Origin: Longimicrobiales bacterium
GTDB taxonomy: Bacteria; Gemmatimonadota; Gemmatimonadetes; Longimicrobiales; Gaopeijiaceae
Direction of reading: 5' to 3'
DNA: 64,000 nt
NCBI GenBank assembly: GCA_028278645.1
Contig: JANQDZ010000095.1
Coordinates: forward strand, 1 to 64,000
Shown here one piece after another: positions 52,787-61,388 of the stretch (the first letter of the stretch is position 1; every line of letters begins with the position of its first letter). Position numbers and translations under genes: made by a program. The notes beneath the pieces were generated by a model that was not told where the DNA came from, searched no databases, and saw nothing but the letters and a program-made list of their open reading frames with translations.

Positions 52787-53856
52787 TGCAGGTTTTCCAG
52801 CCAGCGCTCAAAGGCGTCAATAGTGGGATCGTCCTCGGCCTCCCTCCCGCCCGCGTCTTCTGAGTCGCCCGCTTCAGGTTCGGGATCCGGGGCCAACGCG
52901 TCGATGCCTACTGGCTTATCCGGAGCAAGAGCGTCGATGCCCACAACTTCGTCCGGAGCCAACGTATCAATGGCCATCACCTCGTCGGGGGCCAGTGCGT
53001 CAATGGCCACCACCTCGTCGGGAGCCAACGCGTCGATGGCCACCACCTCGTCCGGGGCCAGGGCATCAAGCTCCACGACCTCTTCAACCTCCCCCCGGGC
53101 CACGTCGGTTTCACTGGGGGATTCGAGGAGGTTCCTGGCTTCCTTCAACCTGTGCTGAAGGTGTTCGTTCCCTGGATCCTCCTCCAATAGGGCGAGGAAT
53201 ACCTCTTCCGCCCGATCGAAGAGCCCCTGGCGGAGGTAGATCTCTCCGAGGGTGGGGGTGACGAGTACTTCCTCCAGGTCCTCGGGGGAAGGTACGGGCT
53301 CTCCCTCGTCCACCGCATCCACAGAGACATCTTCTTGGAGGGCAGCCGAGTCCCAATCCAACTCCTCCTCAATCCCGACTGGATCGTCCCAGACCGGAGG
53401 GGGCTCCGAAGCTTCAGAGGGCTCCGCATCGGCGTGTTGGGCTAGGACCTTGATATCCTCTATCTGACCCGGGAGGTCCAGGTCGAGGGGGTCCTCCCCC
53501 CGGAGGGTGTCCAGGACCCCCAAAGCCTCTTCGGATTCCCCACGCTCCAGAAGAACATCCGCCAGGCCCCGTAGCGCGGCGACATTTCTGGGATCCAGCT
53601 CCAGCGCCCGCCGGAACCGAGCCTCGGCCTCTTCCGGCTCCCCCTGATCCACGCTGAGCCAGGCTGCAACGACATGCCCCGAGAGATAGTCCGGGTGTCG
53701 AGCCAAGCCGTCTCGGAGCAGTCGATGAGCCTCCCGGAGATCCCCGGCCTTTCGAAGGGCATCCGCCAAGGCCACAAAACCCCGGCCGTCCGGATCTTCA
53801 TCCGACCAGTAGAACTCCTGCATTTTTCGGATGTGGACTTCCAGGGGTTCTCCCAC
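52783..53856 (-). CDS. Tetratricopeptide repeat protein with an acidic tandem-repeat region
   Basis: A 357-residue soluble protein. Residues 20-140 contain about three TPR units (SVDQGEPEEAEARFRRALEL, NVAALRGLADVLLERGESEE). An acidic linker follows, then another TPR pair (residues 205-245, LGEIYLRQGLFDRAEEVFLA). Residues 263-328 are six tandem 11-residue units close to IDALAPDEVVA, and the protein ends in a short helix (TIDAFERWLENL). It has no signal peptide, so it is probably cytoplasmic and works as a scaffold. The GTG start follows AGGA. It heads the operon reading into aroQ, efp, accB and accC, with a promoter at 53916-53945. Confidence 0.8.
   Translation of the reverse strand: MGEPLEVHIRKMQEFYWSDEDPDGRGFVALADALRKAGDLREAHRLLRDGLARHPDYLSGHVVAAWLSVDQGEPEEAEARFRRALELDPRNVAALRGLADVLLERGESEEALGVLDTLRGEDPLDLDLPGQIEDIKVLAQHADAEPSEASEPPPVWDDPVGIEEELDWDSAALQEDVSVDAVDEGEPVPSPEDLEEVLVTPTLGEIYLRQGLFDRAEEVFLALLEEDPGNEHLQHRLKEARNLLESPSETDVARGEVEEVVELDALAPDEVVAIDALAPDEVVAIDALAPDEVMAIDTLAPDEVVGIDALAPDKPVGIDALAPDPEPEAGDSEDAGGREAEDDPTIDAFERWLENLQ
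52873..53070 (-). repeat. Six tandem copies of a 33-base coding repeat
   Basis: Six consecutive 33-base units encode IDALAPDEVVA with variants (LDALAPDEVVA, IDALAPDEVMA, IDTLAPDEVVG, IDALAPDKPVG, IDALAPDPEPE). The first two or three copies are nearly identical at DNA level and the last two diverge, as expected for a repeat that grows at one end. Confidence 0.9.
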
Positions 53857-53915
53857 CGATCAGTCCTCGAAGAAGCGTGAGAAAAGGCGGAAATGGGGGC
53901 GGACCAACACGCCGG

Positions 53916-53945
53916 AAGATAGTCTTTTTTTTCCGAAGGTGTCAA
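53916..53945 (-). promoter_or_regulatory. Predicted sigma-70-type promoter of the TPR-aroQ-efp-acc operon
   Basis: The minus strand has a perfect TTGACA (53940-53945), an 18-base spacer with a run of eight A, and TATCTT (53916-53921), a four of six match to the -10 consensus. A start about seven bases further would leave a leader of roughly 50 bases before the GTG at 53856. It lies in the divergent gap with the plus-strand foldase gene. Confidence 0.7.
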
Positions 53946-54085
53946 CGCAAATCTGGAGCTCCTTCGGCCCCAAATAGCCATGGGAGAAGGGGTTTCTGCC
54001 TTGAGGGGACTTCCGTGCACCGTTAGTTTTCCAGGTCTATTTTGGATTGCCGAATGCAGCCGCACGAGTGGGGAGTCGCGGACCT

Positions 54086-55915
54086 ATGATGCGTCAAATG
54101 AGGGAGAACACGAAGTGGATCATGCTGGTGACGGCGATCGCTTTTGTGGCTCTCATGGTGTTCGAATGGGGAATGGATGTCACCGGCCAATCCGGCGCCG
54201 GATTCGGGGAGATCGGTCGCGTCAACGGCACCCCGGTGATGTACGAACAATATCAGATGACGTACCGGAACCTGTACGAACAGGTTTCCAGGAGCCAGGT
54301 GGAACCGGTCTCCTCGGCCCAGAACAGGGAGATCGAGGAAGCAGCCTGGAATGAGCTGGTCAACCAGATCTTGATTCAGCAGGAACTCGGCCGGCGAGGA
54401 ATTCGGGTCACTGACCAGGAGGTCAGGGACATGGCCCGGTTCATGCCTCCTCAGGAACTGGCCCTCGACCCCCTCTTCCAGACCGATGGCCAATTCGATA
54501 TCCAGAAGTACCAGGACTTCCTGGCCAACTCCGCTGACGAGCTTTTCCTCCTTCAGTTGGAAGCGTACTACCGGGACATGATCCCGAGGAACAAGCTGCT
54601 CCGGCAGGTTTCGTCGGGGATCTATTTCACTGATGCCGAGCTCTGGGAGCAGTACCGGTTCGACAACGAGCGAGCCCAGGTCCGCTTCGTTGCCTTTAAC
54701 CCCGGCGAGCGGATCCTGGACGGGGCGGTTCAGGTCTCCGAAGAGGAGATCGAGGACTGGTACGACGAACACCAGGACGACTTCCAGGTCCCAACACAGG
54801 TCGATGTGAAGTATGTGGCCTTGACCAAAGCGCCGCTCCGGGAGGATTCCTTGTCCGCCGGTGAGCGGGCCGGAGGCATCTACGATGAGTTGATCGGTGG
54901 GGCTGACTTCGCCGAGGTGGCCCAACGGGAGTCGTCAGACGAAGTCTCAGCCGCCAACGGTGGGGACCTGGGAACCTTCGGGCGCGGCCAGATGGTCCCT
55001 GCATTCGACTCGGTCGTGTTCAACGCCCCCCTGAACCGGGTCCAGGAACCCATCGAAACCAGCTTCGGTTTCCACATCGTCGAGGTTCTGAGCCGGGCTG
55101 GCGACAGCGCCCAGGCGAGGCATGTGCTGATCCCCGTCGAGAGAACGAACGAGTCTGAGATCAGGCTTCTGACGCTTGCCGATTCCCTGGAAGTCTTAGG
55201 TGAGTCCATGACCCTCGAAGAGGCAGCCAGTGCCCTGGACGTGCCTACCAGCCAGCAGGTGATGACGGAGCTGTTCCCGTTCCTGGCTGGCGTCGGACAA
55301 GTCTCTGACGGGCTTGATTGGGCTTTCCGCGAGGCCTCTCCGGAAGAGGTCAGCCCGGTATTCGAAGACCAGCAGGCATTCTACATGATGGAGTTGGTGA
55401 GCTCCAGTCCCGAGGGAGTTCAACCCTTGGAAAGTGCGCGGCAGACGATCCGGGAGTACCTGCAGTTGGAAAAGAAGATCGAAATGGCCCGGGTCGAGGC
55501 CGAGGAGCTGGTCCTGACGGCCCGTGAGGCCGGAACTCTGGAAGAACTGGATGGGGTGGATGGTCTGTCCGTCGAGACTTCGGGACCCAACTCCCGAATC
55601 GAGTTTTTCCCCGGGCTCGGCTATCAGACCCAAGCTGTCGGCGCCGCTTTCGGTCTTGGGATAAACGAGATCAGCGATCCGGTAGTCACGGAGTCGAACG
55701 TGTTCCTTGTCCAACTCCTGGAAAAGACTACAGCTGACAGCCTCGCTTGGGAGGAGCAAAAGATCGACCAACGGGCCCAAAGCGTGTTTGCCGTTCAACA
55801 GCAGAGGTTGGATCAGTGGATCGCGGCCATGAGAGATGCGGCAGATATCATCGACCGTCGTGAGGAGGTCTTCCAGCCGCAGGAGCAAACCGCCCCAATG
55901 GGAGGGATCTTCTAG
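54086..55915 (+). CDS. PpiD/SurA-like peptidyl-prolyl isomerase (foldase)
   Basis: A 609-residue envelope chaperone anchored in the inner membrane. The short cytoplasmic N-terminus (MMRQMRENTK) leads into one membrane helix (about residues 11-28), then a SurA_N-like chaperone region (GRVNGTPVMYEQYQMTYRNL). A parvulin-type PpiC domain spans roughly residues 230-345 (VDVKYVALTKAPL to SFGFHIVEVLSRAGD). A second, weaker domain and a C-terminal chaperone part follow. The start is one of two adjacent ATGs at 54086, with GGGAG at a long distance. It is transcribed alone on the plus strand, divergent from the TPR operon, and ends at a strong terminator. It probably assists folding of outer-membrane proteins. 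Confidence 0.9.
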   Translation: MMRQMRENTKWIMLVTAIAFVALMVFEWGMDVTGQSGAGFGEIGRVNGTPVMYEQYQMTYRNLYEQVSRSQVEPVSSAQNREIEEAAWNELVNQILIQQELGRRGIRVTDQEVRDMARFMPPQELALDPLFQTDGQFDIQKYQDFLANSADELFLLQLEAYYRDMIPRNKLLRQVSSGIYFTDAELWEQYRFDNERAQVRFVAFNPGERILDGAVQVSEEEIEDWYDEHQDDFQVPTQVDVKYVALTKAPLREDSLSAGERAGGIYDELIGGADFAEVAQRESSDEVSAANGGDLGTFGRGQMVPAFDSVVFNAPLNRVQEPIETSFGFHIVEVLSRAGDSAQARHVLIPVERTNESEIRLLTLADSLEVLGESMTLEEAASALDVPTSQQVMTELFPFLAGVGQVSDGLDWAFREASPEEVSPVFEDQQAFYMMELVSSSPEGVQPLESARQTIREYLQLEKKIEMARVEAEELVLTAREAGTLEELDGVDGLSVETSGPNSRIEFFPGLGYQTQAVGAAFGLGINEISDPVVTESNVFLVQLLEKTTADSLAWEEQKIDQRAQSVFAVQQQRLDQWIAAMRDAADIIDRREEVFQPQEQTAPMGGIF

Positions 55916-55938
55916 GGATTGGAGAATCTGACAGAAGA

Positions 55939-55976
55939 AGAGCCCCGGGAACCTCGCTTCCCGGGGCTCTTTTTTT
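55939..55976 (+). terminator. Intrinsic terminator of the foldase gene
   Basis: A perfect 13-bp stem (AGAGCCCCGGGAA, 55939-55951, with its complement at 55958-55970) and a 6-base loop are followed by seven T on the plus strand. It starts 23 bases after the stop codon. Classical Rho-independent terminator. Confidence 0.95.
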
Positions 55977-56021
55977 CGGCTCGTGGTGTCGGGCCAAGGG
56001 GAATTTTTTTGGGGCGGGCCG

Positions 56022-56288
56022 TTACTCAGCCTGTTCCTCATCTGTAACAGTGAGGCGTTTCGGCCCCTCTTCCGATTCGCTCTCCGGAGGCGTTTTGGGC
56101 GACATCGATTTGACGTCGTTGAGTGGAGCTTTCAACTCACCCTCGATCTCCCTAACCGAACCTTTGAATTCCCTAATGCCTTTCCCGAGCGCAGATCCGA
56201 TCTCCGGGAGGCGTTTCGCGCCGAAGAGAAGGAGCACCACCAGAAAGATCAGGATGATCTCACCCATCCCTAGGCCACCTAAAGGCAT
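56022..56288 (-). CDS. tatA: Sec-independent protein translocase TatA/TatE
   Basis: TatA forms the pore-like part of the twin-arginine translocon that exports folded proteins. The 88-residue protein has a short N-terminal membrane helix (about residues 9-22), the hinge FGAKRLPEIG, an amphipathic helix and a charged tail. The ATG at 56288 follows AGGAGGGG. tatB and tatC are not in the window. It is the last gene of the run that starts with the TPR gene at 59792. A TatB role cannot be fully excluded but the length and hinge favour TatA. Confidence 0.92.
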   Translation of the reverse strand: MPLGGLGMGEIILIFLVVLLLFGAKRLPEIGSALGKGIREFKGSVREIEGELKAPLNDVKSMSPKTPPESESEEGPKRLTVTDEEQAE

Positions 56289-56302
56289 TTTCCCCTCCTA
56301 AC

Positions 56303-56599
56303 TTAGATCCAGGATCGAGCCACAAAGGCCACGATTCCGATGCCCACCAGGGTCAGGACGTTCAACGTCACCACCAGAGGGCCAACCGTAAGGGCCACGG
56401 CAACCAGATCGACCGAGAATGGGCCAACCGAGGCCTTCACGGAAGTGATGAGGAACTCCCTCGCCGTGCTGTCCGGCAAAAAGAGCTCCGATAGTCTTGT
56501 AAGCAGCCCGCCGAGGAACAGGCCAAGGACCAGAGTCCAGATCAGGCGCTGAACGTTCCTGCGCCGGCTGTCGCCAATCAGCTCACGGTCTGGAGACAC
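56303..56599 (-). CDS. Small membrane protein, DUF4321-like
   Basis: A 98-residue protein with two hydrophobic helices (about residues 19-35 and 64-93) separated by a short charged loop. The end NVLTLVGIGIVAFVA and the GLFLGGLLTRLSELF segment match my recollection of the DUF4321 family of small membrane proteins, whose function is unknown. The GTG start directly abuts the stop of the polyprenyl synthase gene, and tatA follows after 14 bases. Assignment to the family is moderate; gene reality is strong from position and composition. Confidence 0.68.
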   Translation of the reverse strand: MSPDRELIGDSRRRNVQRLIWTLVLGLFLGGLLTRLSELFLPDSTAREFLITSVKASVGPFSVDLVAVALTVGPLVVTLNVLTLVGIGIVAFVARSWI

Positions 56600-57604
56600 T
56601 CACCGATTCCGATCTACCACGTAGGTTATGGAGTCCCGAAGGGCTTCGACCGCCTCCCCTTCCGGTAAACCACTCAAAGCCTCCTCCGCTTTTTCCGCAT
56701 ACTCGAAGGCTTGCTTCTTCGCATAATCCACCCCGCCAAGCTCCCTCACAAGCTCTACTACACGAAAGATCTCTTCGTCGGTGTGTTCAACGCCATCAAA
56801 AAACTTCCGGATCTCCTGTTCAGCCGCCGGCGAAGCAGCCTTCAGTGCCCCGATGAGCGGGAGAGTGACCTTTTGTTCCCTGAGATCCTGACCGGCCGGT
56901 TTCCCCGTTTCCTCTTGGGAGCCAACGTAGTCCAGGATGTCGTCGGCCACCTGGAACGCCATCCCGAGGTTCGTTCCGAACCGTTTGAGCGGCTCCCTGA
57001 ATTGCTCTACCCCGACGAGAGCTCCCATGTCGCATGCCGCACCCATGAGGGAAGCTGTCTTCGCGGCGATAAGCCGGTGGTAGTCGGCTTCCGAGAAGTC
57101 CAATCCGTCAAAAGCGGTCAGCTGCCTCATTTCGCCGACGCTCATGAGGTTTGCCGCATCGCCCAAGGTCCTCACCGCCTCCAGATGGCCGACCTTGGCC
57201 AGTTCCGTGACGGCCCGGCTATAGAGGTAGTCACCCATAATGATGGCGATCTGGTGAGTCCAGATCGCATTCACCGTGGGTTGGCCCCTTCTGAGCACGG
57301 AATGATCCACGGCGTCGTCATGAACGAGAGTGGCAAGGTGGACCAACTCCAGGACCGCCCCAAAGGTCACTGCATCCCTGTGGGGTGACCCGCCCACCTC
57401 GTTGGATAAAAGGACGAGGGTGGGCCTGAAAAGTTTCCCCGGCAGAAGAAGGAGATAATCGTTGACCTCTTCGATCATCTCAAAATCCGCTATAACGATC
57501 CGGCGGATCTCGTTCAGTATCTGATCAAGCCGATCCCTGACCGGCTCTTGAATTTGGGCCAGGCCTGGGGGGGCTTCGTTGACCAGAGGTTTGTGGTCGG
57601 TCAT
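56600..57604 (-). CDS. Polyprenyl diphosphate synthase
   Basis: A trans-prenyltransferase that elongates isoprenoid diphosphates, probably for the quinone side chain or carrier lipid. The 334-residue protein from the ATG at 57604 has the first aspartate-rich motif DDAVD in LVHDDAVDHS and the second, DDILD, in FQVADDILDY. The lysine and arginine of the GKLFRP region are also present. The product length cannot be read reliably from the residues before the first motif. The start codon follows GGTGAG. It lies 22 bases after the TPR gene and abuts the DUF4321-like gene. Confidence 0.93.
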   Translation of the reverse strand: MTDHKPLVNEAPPGLAQIQEPVRDRLDQILNEIRRIVIADFEMIEEVNDYLLLLPGKLFRPTLVLLSNEVGGSPHRDAVTFGAVLELVHLATLVHDDAVDHSVLRRGQPTVNAIWTHQIAIIMGDYLYSRAVTELAKVGHLEAVRTLGDAANLMSVGEMRQLTAFDGLDFSEADYHRLIAAKTASLMGAACDMGALVGVEQFREPLKRFGTNLGMAFQVADDILDYVGSQEETGKPAGQDLREQKVTLPLIGALKAASPAAEQEIRKFFDGVEHTDEEIFRVVELVRELGGVDYAKKQAFEYAEKAEEALSGLPEGEAVEALRDSITYVVDRNR

Positions 57605-57626
57605 CTCACCGGGTGGGCTGCTAGCA

Positions 57627-59792
57627 TCACCGAAGGGCACGGAGCCGGTCGGTTACGTCCTCGAAGTTGATGTCCAGGGAAAAGACCTTCTCGTAGAATT
57701 CCAGGGCCTCCGTCCTGTTCCCCTGCTCTTCCTGGGCTCTGCCCATGAGATAGTAGATCCCGATCAGTTCATCCTCGATCTCATAGTCAACCGAAAGGGC
57801 CCTGGAGAGCGCCCGAACGGCCATATCCGGCTTCCCCATTTCCATCCAACATCGGCCCATGACCTCGTGGGTGGGCAGATGGTTCGGGGAGGCCCGGAGT
57901 GCCATTTGGAATTCTCCGATCGCTTCGTCGAGAAGGCCCATCTCCATGTAGGCCGTTCCCAGATCATGGTGAGCGCCTACATCGTCGGCAGCTACATGCT
58001 CGGAGACCTTTTCCTTGAACTGGCCGAGCATTTTCGCGAAGTCCGCCTCCTCGTCGCCTGACGGAGCTTCGGCCGGGACCGTCCAGCGAGTGGACTCCTC
58101 GGCATCGTCGCCGAGGATCATTGCCCCGAGGTCCACGTATTCCTCAGAGGACGATACCTGCGAGGGGGGAGCAGCCAGGGGAACCCCGTCCATCTCGGCC
58201 AGAGCCGCCGTCGCACCCTCATGGCCTGGGGAGAGAGAGAGAACCTGTTGGTAGACCGCTCTGGCTTTGGTGGAAGCCCCCGTTCGATCCAGGCACCCTG
58301 CTAACCCCATGTAGGCCGAGACGAGGACCTCTTGGTCGTTCTTCCTGAAGGCATATTCCACAAATCGCTGGAAGAGGTCCACATTCTCCGGGTCGGCCTC
58401 GATATGGCTCTTCACCCTTTCGATGGCGAGGTCCATATCACCTTGGTCGGCCGCCTCCTGGTGATCCGCAAGGGGCGCAACCTCGGGAGCTTCAGCCTCC
58501 GGAGCTTCGACCTCCAAGCCCTCCGGCTCGGTGATGGCCTCCGCTTCCTCCGCAACGGCTTCCCCAGCGATCCTCGCCTCGAACGCGCCGTCCTCGAACG
58601 CTTCCTCCAGCGCATCCTCAACGGCTCCCTCGAGGCTCATATCCACCGACGGCTCGTCTTCCGCCTCGTCCTCCAGGTTCAGAAGGGGAAGCTCGTCCTC
58701 TGAGCCACCCGCCGCTTCCCCCTCTTCCGAACCCTCGATTCCGAGAAACGGGAGGTGGTCCAGGCCCTGAGCGCCAGCCTCCTCCGCATCCGACTCGTCT
58801 TCGAGACCCACCATGGAGAGGAAGTCCCCGGGGTCTTCTGATTCCACCAAATCCGAGGCCGCAGCGTCTTCTTCCGCATCTTCCGATACCGTGGACCCAA
58901 AGCTGGGGAGCACCTCGACGTCCTCCGCCAGCTCCTCGGCGTCGAAGTCGAACGTGGGGAGCTCATCCTCCTCATCGTGCTCATCCGGGTCCGATCCTCC
59001 CTCATAAGAACCGGCGGCGGCCTCGGCCGTGGGATCGGCGAATTCCTGCAGCTCAATCCCGCCCAGAGACTCGTCGTCTCCCTGCCAACCGGGATCGATT
59101 CCCCCGAGATTGGTGGCTTCCAAGACCAGATCCTCGGTCTCCGACTCAGCGGTACCCGCAGGGATGGCGGAAGGATCGGGTAGAGCCGCGCCTGGATCCA
59201 AGTCCGCCAATTTCTCGGAGATCTCCCCGGCCTCTTCATCCCTTCCCATCATGACCAGCTGACGGTAGGCCTCTCTGTACTGTTCAATGGCCTCATCGGT
59301 TCGATCGTGGGTCTCCAGCTGGGAGGCGAGGCTTTGGCGGATCTCCACATCCTCGGGAGAGAGGTCCACAAACTCCACCAGCGCGTTGAGAGCGCCCTCC
59401 ACATCACCCATGGCCGTCTGGCGCTCGGCATAGGTCAGGAAGTTCTGTCTCGCATCCGTAAGGAAACCCTGAGAGGCTCTGATCTGTCCTATCCTCAGGA
59501 AGAACACGGTCCGGTCTGGCAAATTCCTAAGGACCTTCTTGCATATCGCGATAGCGTTGTTGGGAAGCTCAGCCTCCAAATAGAGCCGAATGGCCCTCTC
59601 ATACTGCTCAACGGCCCCGTTGATCTGGCCAAGGCGGGTTTGAATATCACCTACCCGGTTCAGGAGGGTGATATCGGGTGCCTCCTCCTGCTCCTGGACG
59701 CCGATTGCAGCCGTGTACAGGTCGAAGGCCTTTTGCCACTCCTCGCGCTGCTCGTGACGTCGGGCCTGCTCTTTAAGCTCTTCGACTTTCAT
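57627..59792 (-). CDS. Large acidic tetratricopeptide repeat protein
   Basis: A 721-residue soluble protein. Residues 1-200 contain about five TPR-like units (AFDLYTAAIGVQ, INGAVEQYERAIRLYLEAEL, NAIAICKKVLRNL). The middle (about residues 205-455) is a strongly acidic, low-complexity region rich in Glu, Asp and Ala. The C-terminal 250 residues carry further TPR units (LGTAYMEMGLLDEAIGEFQM, VMGRCWMEMGKPDMAVRALS). This is a scaffold-like layout with no enzyme domain. The ATG at 59792 has a weak GGTG upstream. It heads the operon TPR, polyprenyl synthase, DUF4321, tatA. Function unknown; a regulatory or assembly role is only inferred. Confidence 0.8.
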   Translation of the reverse strand: MKVEELKEQARRHEQREEWQKAFDLYTAAIGVQEQEEAPDITLLNRVGDIQTRLGQINGAVEQYERAIRLYLEAELPNNAIAICKKVLRNLPDRTVFFLRIGQIRASQGFLTDARQNFLTYAERQTAMGDVEGALNALVEFVDLSPEDVEIRQSLASQLETHDRTDEAIEQYREAYRQLVMMGRDEEAGEISEKLADLDPGAALPDPSAIPAGTAESETEDLVLEATNLGGIDPGWQGDDESLGGIELQEFADPTAEAAAGSYEGGSDPDEHDEEDELPTFDFDAEELAEDVEVLPSFGSTVSEDAEEDAAASDLVESEDPGDFLSMVGLEDESDAEEAGAQGLDHLPFLGIEGSEEGEAAGGSEDELPLLNLEDEAEDEPSVDMSLEGAVEDALEEAFEDGAFEARIAGEAVAEEAEAITEPEGLEVEAPEAEAPEVAPLADHQEAADQGDMDLAIERVKSHIEADPENVDLFQRFVEYAFRKNDQEVLVSAYMGLAGCLDRTGASTKARAVYQQVLSLSPGHEGATAALAEMDGVPLAAPPSQVSSSEEYVDLGAMILGDDAEESTRWTVPAEAPSGDEEADFAKMLGQFKEKVSEHVAADDVGAHHDLGTAYMEMGLLDEAIGEFQMALRASPNHLPTHEVMGRCWMEMGKPDMAVRALSRALSVDYEIEDELIGIYYLMGRAQEEQGNRTEALEFYEKVFSLDINFEDVTDRLRALR

Positions 59793-59941
59793 GGCTTTTC
59801 ACCGGATATGGCGTTTGCTCCGACCGGGACCCGACCGAACATCCCGGGTGGAGCCCGAGGAGAGGCGGGAAAAATGAAGGACGTCCATGCCCTTTTTGCA
59901 AGGATGGACGTCAATTCGGGCTGACATACCCGAAGTGTCGC

Positions 59942-59970
59942 AAAATAAACCTGCGTAGAAACCTACACAA
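59942..59970 (-). promoter_or_regulatory. Possible promoter of the TPR-tatA operon
   Basis: The minus strand reads TTGTGT (59965-59970), 17 bases, then TATTTT (59942-59947). The hexamers match the consensus at three and four of six positions with ideal spacing. It lies in the 284-base gap upstream of the TPR gene, just after the terminator at 59994-60030. The rest of that gap shows nothing else. Confidence 0.35.
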
Positions 59971-59993
59971 GCGAATGACCCGCCACCGGCAGG

Positions 59994-60030
59994 CAAAACC
60001 CCGGTCTCGACCTACTGTCGAGACCGGGGT
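59994..60030 (-). terminator. Terminator after the fibronectin-type lipoprotein gene
   Basis: A perfect 14-bp stem (ACCCCGGTCTCGAC, 59998-60011, with its complement at 60017-60030) has a 5-base loop. On the minus strand it is followed by four U. It lies about 47 bases after the stop of the gene at 60077. The U run is short but the stem is very stable. Confidence 0.8.
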
Positions 60031-60076
60031 GATGACCAGCTTTCCGGGACCGGCTCGGCGGGCCTTCCAGCCCAGT

Positions 60077-61219
60077 CTATCTCCGGTTGGCTCTCTTCGG
60101 AGCCAGGTTCGGATTCCCTGCTTGGAGCTGGTAAGCCCAATCGAAGATCATGATTGCCGCGCCGTCCTGGTCGAACCCCAGCAGGGTGACCCGGATTGCG
60201 CCGTAGTGGTCCAAACCGTCGTCACCGACCACTCTCAACGCATAGGTGGTTTGTGGATACAGGGCCATGTCCAGGTTCGTGTATCCGGAAACGGGCGCCT
60301 GGTCCAGCGACACACAGTCCGCATCCGAGTCTACGCCGCACTTCAGGGCCGTTGTCTCAAAGAGACCGTCGTATATCTGGGTCCCGGCACCTGGCACCAG
60401 CCACCATCCATCGGCGTCCACCTCAACCCGGAAATGGCGGCTGGGCGAGTCACCGTCCAGGATCGGGTAGGTCATCTCGTCTTGTGAGAACCTGAACCCG
60501 GCATGGGTGGGGACGTCCTCGTAGGCATAGATCCACTCCCCGTGGTAGTCGGGTCGAGGCGTCCCGGCAGCGAGTTGGCTCCCGGCGCTTTCGTGGCCCT
60601 GGTCATCCACGGCCGTGACGAAGTACTCGTACGTGTCCCCATTTGCAGCCAGGAGATCCAAGAAACCTTCTGAGTCCGTCTCACCCAGGATGAAGTCCTC
60701 CCCGCCAGCACCAGCCAGATACACCCGGTAGAACGAGAAGTCGGGCGTATTCCTCGGGTCATTGCTCCACCGAATAAAGTTGGCATTGTCCAGGGCGACA
60801 ATCTCAACGGCCCCGGGAGCCGGCGGGGCGTCGGGGAATGGTACGAACACCTCCACCGACCAGTCCGATGCGGTCTCCAGGCCGCTGGCGCTCACCGAAG
60901 CCACGTAATACTCGTAGGTGACCTCCGGCACAATGTTCACGTCCGTGTAGGAACAAAGGGCGTCGGCGCAGTTGGTGACCTCGGCGATCAGGAAGTAGTT
61001 GGGGTCTGACCGCCGCTTCCCGTATACGCGGAACGGGTCATTGTTCCAACCAGCTCCCAGTTCCCAGCTGAGGTATACGGCCCGGTTGTAATACCAACCG
61101 GAGAGGTTCTCCGGCGGGGCCGCATAGTCGTCGTCGTAGTATATGAGGTCGTCGCTGTCACAAGCCGAAAAACCGATGACCAAGGGCAGGAGAAGGAGCC
61201 CCAATATGGCGCGTTTCAT
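60077..61219 (-). CDS. Lipoprotein with fibronectin type III-like repeats
   Basis: A 380-residue exported protein. The signal peptide ends in GFSAC, so C20 is probably the lipidated cysteine, though Phe at -3 is unusual. The mature part begins with an acidic stretch (DSDDLIYYDDDY). At least two fibronectin type III-like domains follow (NLSGWYYNRAVYLSWE, YEYYVASVSASGLE; VEIVALDNANFIRWS, YEYFVTAVDDQGHES). A C-terminal domain of about 150 residues has one Cys pair (KCGVDSDADC). The ATG at 61219 has GGAGGAAAG upstream. It lies 169 bases downstream of lptD and ends at a terminator. Function unknown; possibly surface or periplasmic. Confidence 0.8.
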   Translation of the reverse strand: MKRAILGLLLLPLVIGFSACDSDDLIYYDDDYAAPPENLSGWYYNRAVYLSWELGAGWNNDPFRVYGKRRSDPNYFLIAEVTNCADALCSYTDVNIVPEVTYEYYVASVSASGLETASDWSVEVFVPFPDAPPAPGAVEIVALDNANFIRWSNDPRNTPDFSFYRVYLAGAGGEDFILGETDSEGFLDLLAANGDTYEYFVTAVDDQGHESAGSQLAAGTPRPDYHGEWIYAYEDVPTHAGFRFSQDEMTYPILDGDSPSRHFRVEVDADGWWLVPGAGTQIYDGLFETTALKCGVDSDADCVSLDQAPVSGYTNLDMALYPQTTYALRVVGDDGLDHYGAIRVTLLGFDQDGAAIMIFDWAYQLQAGNPNLAPKRANRR

Positions 61220-61388
61220 TCTTTCCTCCGGCTGAGGAGTTTACCTGATTCTTGCTAAGGCAGGACCCGTGCCGCGGAAAAGACCCTTGGTTTTACTGGC
61301 GTTTCTGGGGAGTTACCTGGAAGAGTGTCCCCCTGAGAGGACAGGGCCGAAGGGGGTAGTGACACGACCCTCGGCTGTGGATGGTCTC

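Noticed and set aside
54023-56041. Long minus-strand frames opposite the foldase gene
   Set aside because: The plus-strand foldase has a membrane helix, a PpiC domain and a terminator. The opposite frames show no domain and cross the terminator.
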